From: Candidatus Latescibacteria bacterium 4484_7
GTDB taxonomy: Bacteria > Krumholzibacteriota > Krumholzibacteriia > Krumholzibacteriales > Krumholzibacteriaceae
Reading direction: 5' to 3'
Assembly: GCA_002085285.1 (NCBI GenBank)
Contig: NATK01000101.1
Span: 1-10,514 of the forward strand
Length of the DNA stretch: 10,514 nucleotides
Positions 5,981 to 10,514 of the stretch are shown here, one piece after another. The translations under genes were made by a program, and so were the position numbers. The notes below the pieces were generated by a model. It searched no databases and was not told the DNA's origin. It saw nothing but the letters and a program-made list of their open reading frames with translations. The first letter of the stretch is position 1. Each line of letters opens with the position of its first letter.

Positions 5981-6113
5981 GTGAATTCGGAGTAGCTAAA
6001 CTGAGCAGCACTCCGGGGAAGCAGGGGGTTGGATATCCTCGGACTTTTGAAACGACCTCCGGGGAATTCAATGCGGTATACGGGGAAGAAATGGATTTCT
6101 TCCCCGTATTTTT
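5981..6113 (+). ncRNA. Candidate structured small RNA of unknown family
   Basis: The segment lies between an extended -10 promoter and a perfect intrinsic terminator and holds no credible reading frame. On paper it folds into a three-way junction. P1 pairs TGAATTC (5982-5988) with GAATTCA (6064-6070). P2 pairs GGAGT (5989-5993) with ACTCC (6010-6014) and continues as GCT/AGC inside. P3 pairs GGGGGTTG (6024-6031) with CGACCTCC (6053-6060), with two G-U pairs. The P2-P3 linker is GGGGAAGCA and a GGG links P3 back to P1; these could be ligand- or protein-binding elements. The terminator hairpin at 6078-6109 follows 7 nt after P1. No gene lies downstream on the same strand, since the next genes converge from the other side, so a trans-acting RNA is more likely than a riboswitch. 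It does not match the 6S, SRP, tmRNA, RNase P or riboswitch cores I compared from memory. Independent evidence of expression or conservation is lacking. Confidence 0.55.
6078..6113 (+). terminator. Strong intrinsic terminator
   Basis: ATACGGGGAAGAAA (6078-6091) pairs perfectly over 14 bp with TTTCTTCCCCGTAT (6096-6109) around a TGGA loop, and the last T starts a run of five T residues (6109-6113). There is no T tract on the opposite strand side, so termination is directed on the plus strand. It lies at the end of the small RNA candidate, far from any plus-strand protein gene. Confidence 0.88.
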
Positions 6114-6139
6114 CGTTCTGCGATTTCCCTCCATGGAAG

Positions 6140-6234
6140 TTGCACGTACGAAGTGGCAGAGTAATGATCGCTTCCAATGGGGGCGGCACTCGAGAAACGT
6201 GCAAAATGTCCATCGCCCGCGGGGAGCAGTCCCC
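6140..6234. repeat. Inverted repeats downstream of the ABC operon
   Basis: TTGCACGT (6140-6147) and ACGTGCAA (6197-6204) are perfect 8-bp inverted copies 49 bp apart. AGTG and CACT lie just inside and could extend the structure. A separate hairpin, GGGGA-gcag-TCCCC (6221-6234), lies 19 nt beyond the minus-strand permease stop. Neither is followed by a T tract on either strand, so these are not standard terminators. They may form the 3' end structure of the ABC operon mRNA. Nothing else is seen in 6114-6252. Confidence 0.4.
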
Positions 6235-6252
6235 TGAAGCGACGACTTACAT

Positions 6253-7476
6253 CTATTTGAAATTCAAGCGCCTCTGAGCCACGCAGAGGAAAAATGCTCC
6301 CATGGCGGTCAGCACGAGGGCGTTCACATAGACATCGCCCACACCGTAGCCGAAAGAGATTATCTTGTTGAAGCCGTTCATCGCCCACCCCGTCGGAAAC
6401 AGAAACGCAATCACCTGAAGAGGCCTCGGAACTATCTCTATCGGCCACCAGCACCCGCCGAGTGCCGCCATGGAGAGAGATGTGATTATCGCTATGGATG
6501 ACACCGTCTCCATTTGTTTGAAGAGCGAGCCAAAGAAGAGCGAAAACGCTCCCACGGCGAAAATGAAAGAAATGATGACGAGCGCCAGGCCGAGCGGTGA
6601 ATTGCCGATGGCGATCCTGAAAACGAAAACCCCCACAGCCAGGAAAAAGATCGACTGGAGACCGGCAAGGTATCCCCTGCCGAGGAGTTTGCCGAGTATT
6701 ATCTCGCTCTTGCTCACCGGGGTATAGCCGTACCTTCTCGTAATACCTCTGGAGCGCTCTAGGACCAGAGCCTCACCACTGAAGATCATCGTCATGAGAA
6801 CGAACATGACAAGGCTGCCTGGAACAGAGCCCTCGAAACCTTCGGGTATCCTCGCAGCCTTGCCGGCGAAACTGCTCCTCACCGTTGCGATCGGCTTCAG
6901 AGAAAGTATCGAATCGCACCTCGCCTCGAGCTCGCCAATGCTCATGGCTCCGGAATCCACTACCAGCCTAAGGTTGCCCGAAAGTGTATCCCCATCGAGC
7001 GAGATGCCTCGAAGACCTCTGTCTATCGCCGACAGCTCAATCGACACGGTACCCACGAGAACCCTGAAAAGCGACTTGTACACGGCGACTGAAACAGCCT
7101 TTGAAGCCCTCGTATCGGCGCCCTTCCTGGTTGCTATACGCAGATCGACCCTTTTTCTGGAAATTACCGAATCGGTGAAACCCGACGGAATCTCAAGGGT
7201 CCTTACCGGGGCCGCCTTAAGCGTGTCCTTCAACACTACGTGAATGTTCTCCCTGCCAAACTCGGATACAAGAGCCTTCGATAAAAAGCCCTTATCATGA
7301 TCATCTACTACGAGCTGAGCCTTCATCCCCTGCGAGCCTCCCGTGAACGTGACGCCGAAAACGAGCATGAAGCCGATCGGCATGACGAACGACCATATAA
7401 CAACGCTCCTGCTCTTAAGGGGAAGCCTGAATGCGTAATAGGCAATCTTGAGAATATTTCTCATCGATCTTTCCAT
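6253..7476 (-). CDS. ABC-2 family exporter permease (second permease)
   Basis: This is a 407-residue membrane protein of the ABC-2 transporter type. One N-terminal helix, SRSVVIWSFVMPIGFMLVFGV (about 22-42 with flanks), is followed by an extracytoplasmic domain of about 170 residues and then by about five helices from residue 220 onward. The tail carries the family signature ALGGCWWPIEIVPRPLQ and the FLFPTGWAMNGF segment near the last helices, ending in a short basic tail. It would form the membrane channel with the companion permease and the ATPase encoded upstream. The ATG at 7476 has GAGG only about 3 nt upstream, and a second in-frame ATG four codons later (MRNILK) is almost equally plausible. 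It is the last gene of the operon, 108 bp after the first permease. The substrate is unknown; drug, lipid or peptide export are all possible for this family. Confidence 0.85.
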   Translation of the reverse strand: MERSMRNILKIAYYAFRLPLKSRSVVIWSFVMPIGFMLVFGVTFTGGSQGMKAQLVVDDHDKGFLSKALVSEFGRENIHVVLKDTLKAAPVRTLEIPSGFTDSVISRKRVDLRIATRKGADTRASKAVSVAVYKSLFRVLVGTVSIELSAIDRGLRGISLDGDTLSGNLRLVVDSGAMSIGELEARCDSILSLKPIATVRSSFAGKAARIPEGFEGSVPGSLVMFVLMTMIFSGEALVLERSRGITRRYGYTPVSKSEIILGKLLGRGYLAGLQSIFFLAVGVFVFRIAIGNSPLGLALVIISFIFAVGAFSLFFGSLFKQMETVSSIAIITSLSMAALGGCWWPIEIVPRPLQVIAFLFPTGWAMNGFNKIISFGYGVGDVYVNALVLTAMGAFFLCVAQRRLNFK

Positions 7477-7584
7477 TTTCCTCTATTCTATCGACAAATC
7501 GAATGCATCGTCGCTAAAGTGGACTGCCTCCCAGCCTCTTTGCCGAGCTCTGCCCAACTGGAATTGTACGAATCTTCGAAACAT

Positions 7585-8829
7585 CTACAATCCCTTCGCA
7601 GCCCTCCTTTTAAGAACGGCTGTACCGATCAATATCGACAAAATACCCACTATATTTATCACCTCGATGTTTCGCATGATATCGCCCATATCGACGCCGA
7701 GAAACATCACCCTTTTGAATGCGTCCACTACCCAGAAAACTGGCGAATAGCGAGCTGCCTCTTTCAGCAGACGGCTCATCGTCTCGTACGGCATCATCGC
7801 ACCGCCCATCAGGCAGAGCACGATGATGTACGAAGGCATCAGAGCAACAGCGGCCCTCTCGCTTCGAATCAAGCCGTAAGGGAGAATAACGAGCCCCGAC
7901 GATAGAAGCGCCGTACCCAAAGAAACGACGGCGAGCGCAAGGGGACTCTTAACACCGATCCCGAAGACCAATCTCGCAATGACAAGCAGTACTATGAGCG
8001 AGATCGAGGTTAAGAAAAAATTGTACATGACCTTGCCGATGATAAATTCTCCGGCGCTCGTCGGGCCGCTCAGCACCCTTTTTAGCGTGCCCCTCGCCCT
8101 CTCCTTTACAATGTCTCTCTGGGCAATCATGCTAATGAAGAGGAGCCCGATGATCATGCTGCCGGGGAAGATGAGAGCAAAGAAATTGCCGCCTTCATTC
8201 TTCTCACCAGCCCGTACTGTCTGCACAGTGATGAGAGAGTCCGAAATATACGGAGTTATCAAGACAAACCGTCTGCGCGCCAGCGCGAACACCCTGGAAA
8301 GCTCGCTGCCCGACGGCCAGTGCTCCCCCTTTAAAAACGTACGCACCGTATCGAGCGGCTCACCGAACAATCTTACGGCGCCGTCGAGCATCACCGCATC
8401 CGTCTTTAGTATCTCCTCTACGATAGCCGGCAGAAAGAGTTCGGATGGATTCTTCGTTATCAAAAACTCAATTGGCTTCTTGTCGAGGAGCGCGCTTGAA
8501 CTCCCCTTCGGTATCACTATGAAAGCCGACGCCTTGCCCCGATCGATGAGTCTTCTCCCCTCGTCTGCCTTTGTGTCCACCAGCTCCACCATCTTGCCCG
8601 ATCCGACCTTCTGGAAGCTCTGGCGTATGAACCCCGGCAGGATCCCACCATCCTCGTCGTCGAGGAGCACCTTGATCCTCGGTATCTTCACGTCTCCCGA
8701 CGTTCCAAAGGTAAACCCTACTATCACCGTAATTACGATGGGCAGCATAAGCATGCTGACCAGGGAGAGCGGTGCCTTGAATATCCTCTTCAGGTCTTTC
8801 AGAGCTATACTCAAAGCATATCTGCTCAT
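7585..8829 (-). CDS. ABC-2 family exporter permease (first permease)
   Basis: This is a 414-residue inner-membrane protein. The N-terminus MSRYALSIALKDLKRIFK is the amphipathic leader common in this family, followed by TM1 (LVSMLMLPIVITVIVGFTF). A large extracytoplasmic domain of about 170 residues follows, then about five helices starting at FFALIFPGSMIIGLLFISMI. The loop RDIVKERARGTLKRVLSGP is the conserved cytoplasmic coupling region that contacts the ATPase. GGAMMPYETMSRLLKEAARY and PVFWVVDAFKRV are typical C-terminal features. I chose the ATG at 8829, preceded by AGGAAAGG, because translation further upstream is low-complexity and overlaps the ATPase gene in another frame; the open frame extends to 9075 but is not protein-like there. 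It lies 92 bp after the ATPase gene and is probably co-transcribed. It most likely pairs with the second permease as a heterodimer. Confidence 0.86.
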   Translation of the reverse strand: MSRYALSIALKDLKRIFKAPLSLVSMLMLPIVITVIVGFTFGTSGDVKIPRIKVLLDDEDGGILPGFIRQSFQKVGSGKMVELVDTKADEGRRLIDRGKASAFIVIPKGSSSALLDKKPIEFLITKNPSELFLPAIVEEILKTDAVMLDGAVRLFGEPLDTVRTFLKGEHWPSGSELSRVFALARRRFVLITPYISDSLITVQTVRAGEKNEGGNFFALIFPGSMIIGLLFISMIAQRDIVKERARGTLKRVLSGPTSAGEFIIGKVMYNFFLTSISLIVLLVIARLVFGIGVKSPLALAVVSLGTALLSSGLVILPYGLIRSERAAVALMPSYIIVLCLMGGAMMPYETMSRLLKEAARYSPVFWVVDAFKRVMFLGVDMGDIMRNIEVINIVGILSILIGTAVLKRRAAKGL

Positions 8830-8921
8830 TCCATCAGCGCCTTTCCTGTCGATAGAGGAGATCCGCAGATTCTGACCATATTCCGCATATTGCAACGATG
8901 CCCACGGCCCGGCCAAAAAAG

Positions 8922-9842
8922 TCACATGTCTCTCAGTTCCCTGCCTGTGAGCTTGACGAACGCGCCCTCGAGGCTCGGTTCCTTGACCTCGATATTCCTT
9001 ACCTTCACACCCGCCTTGAAGAAGCGCTCGAGAATCCCTCCCAGAACAGGACGTTCCGGAACGGAGAATGTACACACCCCCTCTGAGATATATTCGAGCC
9101 TCGCGCCCTCAAGGAGCGAATCGATCGCAACACCCTCGAAATCACCCGTGATCGTCACCATATCTTCCTCACCTGCCAGCCTGGCAATCTCGGCAAGGGT
9201 GCCTATAGACAGAATCTCACCCCGATCTATGATCGCAATTCTATCGCATAGCTTCTCCGCCTCATCGAGATAATGGGTCGTATAGACGATAGTGGAACCA
9301 TTTGCCGCCTCGCCCTTCACTATGTCGAGAATCTTGAGCCTAGCCTGCGGGTCTATACCGAGCGTCGGCTCGTCGAGAAGTATGATCCTGGGCCTGTGAA
9401 TCAGCCCTATGATGAGATTGAGCCTTCTTTTCATACCGCCCGAATAGCTCTTCACCGGATCATTCGCCCGGTCGGTGAGCTCGACGAGCTCGAGGACCCT
9501 CTCCGTCTCTCTTTCGAGATCCTTGCCGCTCAAACCGTACAAACCGCCCCAGAAATGGAGATTCTCTTTCGCAGAGAGTTCCTCATATAGAGCTATCTCC
9601 TGAGGAACTACGCCCATGAGCCTCTTCACCCTCTTCGAGTCTCTTTTGATATCCATCCCCGCTATCGACACACTCCCCGAATCGGCTTCGAGCACGCCCG
9701 AGAGTATGGAGACGGTCGTCGTCTTCCCGGCCCCGTTCGGGCCCAACAGGCCGAATATTTCCCCCTCTTTCACAGAGAACGACACACCTCTCAGGGCCAT
9801 TACATCCGCGTAAGATTTCTTCAAATCGACAACATCAATCAT
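8922..9842 (-). CDS. ABC transporter ATP-binding protein (ABC-2 exporter type)
   Basis: This is a 306-residue nucleotide-binding subunit of the DrrA/YbhF-like class that powers ABC-2 exporters. All catalytic motifs are intact: Walker A GPNGAGKT (34-41), Q-loop glutamine in VVPQE (Q81), signature YSGGMKRR (133-140), Walker B IILLDEP with D157 and E158, D-loop GIDPQAR, and switch histidine H180 in YTTHYLDEAE. Residues beyond about 220 form the C-terminal extension common in this class, ending KEPSLEGAFVKLTGRELRDM, where SLEGAFVKLTG is a hallmark. The protein is cytoplasmic and peripheral to the membrane. The ATG at 9842 follows AGGAGA by 6 nt. It heads the operon of two permeases and is transcribed away from the S9 peptidase gene across a 160-bp spacer. 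The exported substrate cannot be told from the sequence. Confidence 0.93.
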   Translation of the reverse strand: MIDVVDLKKSYADVMALRGVSFSVKEGEIFGLLGPNGAGKTTTVSILSGVLEADSGSVSIAGMDIKRDSKRVKRLMGVVPQEIALYEELSAKENLHFWGGLYGLSGKDLERETERVLELVELTDRANDPVKSYSGGMKRRLNLIIGLIHRPRIILLDEPTLGIDPQARLKILDIVKGEAANGSTIVYTTHYLDEAEKLCDRIAIIDRGEILSIGTLAEIARLAGEEDMVTITGDFEGVAIDSLLEGARLEYISEGVCTFSVPERPVLGGILERFFKAGVKVRNIEVKEPSLEGAFVKLTGRELRDM

Positions 9843-10005
9843 CGGTAATCTCCTATGAGGGTAAGTCTATTTTATTTTTACATTAGTACGAAGCCTCGCA
9901 TAAAAAGTTGCACATTTACCCCTTTTTGTCTACCATTATGTTCGAAAGGGTGCCTGCTCATATTTGCCCTCTTTCTATTAATCTTCAATTGCAAGGAGGT
10001 CGATG

Positions 10006-10514
10006 ATGCCGAGACTCTATAAAGGATTGATCATTGCCGCATTGATGCTGGCGGTTTCTGGTTGCGCCTTTGCCGCCTTTGCCGCGGAGGAAATGCACGC
10101 AATCACTTTCGATGATCTGATCTCGCTGGGGAGGATAGGCGATTTTGAGGTGTCGCCGGACGGTGAGCGGATTGCTATGGAGGTGACGTGGTTCAACAAA
10201 GAAGCCAACTCGTCAAACTCCGACATCTACCTTCTCAACCTCAAGAACGACAAGCTGTGGGACTTCGTCAGGAACGAAGCGGACGACTATGCACCAGCGT
10301 GGGCTCCCGACGGCAAGAGCATATACTTCGTCTCGACGAGAAGCGGTCGAGCCGAGATCTGGAACATTCCGATAAACGGCGGAGAAGCAAAACGCATAAG
10401 CGATGTTCCCACGGGAACGTCGCAGCCGCTTGTCTCGCCCGACGGCAGGTACATCGCCTTCACGTCGCGAGTCTATCCCGGGTGCAAAGACATGAGCTGC
10501 AACGGCAAGAAACT
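10006..10514 (+). CDS. S9-family peptidase (dipeptidyl/acylaminoacyl-peptidase type), 5' part
   Basis: About 170 N-terminal residues are present; the frame is open at the right edge. The export signal is a short basic n-region (MPRLYKG), a hydrophobic LIIAALMLAV and then a VSGC lipobox-like site. AxA-type sites (AFAAFAAEE) just after it would also suit signal peptidase I, so lipid-anchored versus periplasmic is undecided. The mature part begins ITFDDLISLGRIGDFEVSPD, followed by PD40/WD40-like beta-propeller repeats with VSPDGERIA, WAPDGKSIYFVSTRSG and VSPDGRYIAFTSR. The segment VYPGCKDMSCNGKK, with its paired cysteines, recurs in bacterial S9 peptidases of this group. The catalytic alpha/beta-hydrolase domain would lie beyond the window. 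Two ATG codons are adjacent; the second, at 10006, sits 6 nt from a perfect AAGGAGGT core and is preferred over the one at 10003. Confidence 0.8.
   Translation, partial: MPRLYKGLIIAALMLAVSGCAFAAFAAEEMHAITFDDLISLGRIGDFEVSPDGERIAMEVTWFNKEANSSNSDIYLLNLKNDKLWDFVRNEADDYAPAWAPDGKSIYFVSTRSGRAEIWNIPINGGEAKRISDVPTGTSQPLVSPDGRYIAFTSRVYPGCKDMSCNGKK

Noticed and set aside
5981..6070. Possible Mn2+ (yybP-ykoY) riboswitch or hammerhead ribozyme, suggested by GGAGTAGC, CTGA and GAAAC words
   Set aside because: The remaining conserved core positions of both families are absent (for the hammerhead, CTGAGCA instead of CTGANGA), and no downstream gene exists for a riboswitch to control.
5943..6213. Two overlapping minus-strand frames across the small RNA region
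   Set aside because: They are low-quality translations that cross the terminator stem and have no ribosome binding site, which is consistent with chance open frames.
6029..6277. 82-codon plus-strand frame with a TTG start after AGGGGG
   Set aside because: It overlaps the small RNA helices, contains a perfect intrinsic terminator in the middle and ends inside the convergent permease gene. Its composition is not protein-like.
7979..8875. 298-codon plus-strand frame opposite the first permease
   Set aside because: It is a serine-rich antisense shadow of the permease, with no motifs and no ribosome binding site.
8830..9075. Extended N-terminus of the first permease to 9075
   Set aside because: The extra 82 residues overlap the ATPase gene out of frame and are arginine/glycine-rich. 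The ATG at 8829 begins the typical amphipathic leader.
9908..9936. Candidate promoter TTGCAC-N17-TACCAT for the S9 peptidase gene
   Set aside because: The hexamers match consensus poorly. The 160-bp divergent spacer must hold promoters for both directions, but I could not pick one with confidence.

Overview
The window looks like a chromosomal segment of a Gram-negative bacterium of moderate-to-high GC content. The evidence is a signal-peptide-bearing S9-type peptidase, strong AGGAGG-type ribosome binding sites and sigma70-like promoters. The CoA-transferase/GNAT fusion and the COG0731-type radical SAM protein are architectures I associate with anaerobic or metabolically versatile lineages such as the former Deltaproteobacteria and related candidate phyla. 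The lineage is inference only; no rRNA or marker gene is present. There is no prophage, transposase or CRISPR array.

Left part (1-3487, minus strand). A two-gene, translationally coupled operon (TGATG overlap at 1619) encodes an acetyl-CoA hydrolase/CoA-transferase with a Pat-like GNAT acetyltransferase domain fused at its C-terminus, followed by an AcuC-type zinc deacetylase. This pairs a likely protein-lysine acetylation writer and eraser with an acyl-CoA enzyme. Downstream of a weak terminator lies the 5' end of a further minus-strand gene of unknown function that runs off the left edge, starting with TTG at 254.

Middle (3488-5815). A divergent intergenic region holds a perfect 17-bp palindrome between two face-to-face sigma70-like promoters, a plausible shared operator. 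To its right is an MFS transporter gene that is broken. The reading frame is good to about residue 292. Then roughly 60-70 residues appear to be missing, and the last transmembrane helix continues in another frame. Next comes a radical SAM protein of the COG0731 type with a C-terminal winged-helix-like tail; its real start is probably the GTG at 4883.

Non-coding block (5816-6252). This 437-bp stretch has no credible protein gene, but it contains an extended -10 promoter, about 100 nt that fold on paper into a three-way junction, and a perfect 14-bp intrinsic terminator. It is best explained as a free-standing structured small RNA of about 133 nt. I do not recognise its family; it is the most interesting object in the window.

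Right part (6253-10514). A minus-strand operon encodes an ABC exporter: one ATPase and two different ABC-2 permeases, each with a large extracytoplasmic domain. Divergent from it is the 5' part of a secreted or lipid-anchored S9-family peptidase with beta-propeller repeats, cut by the right edge.
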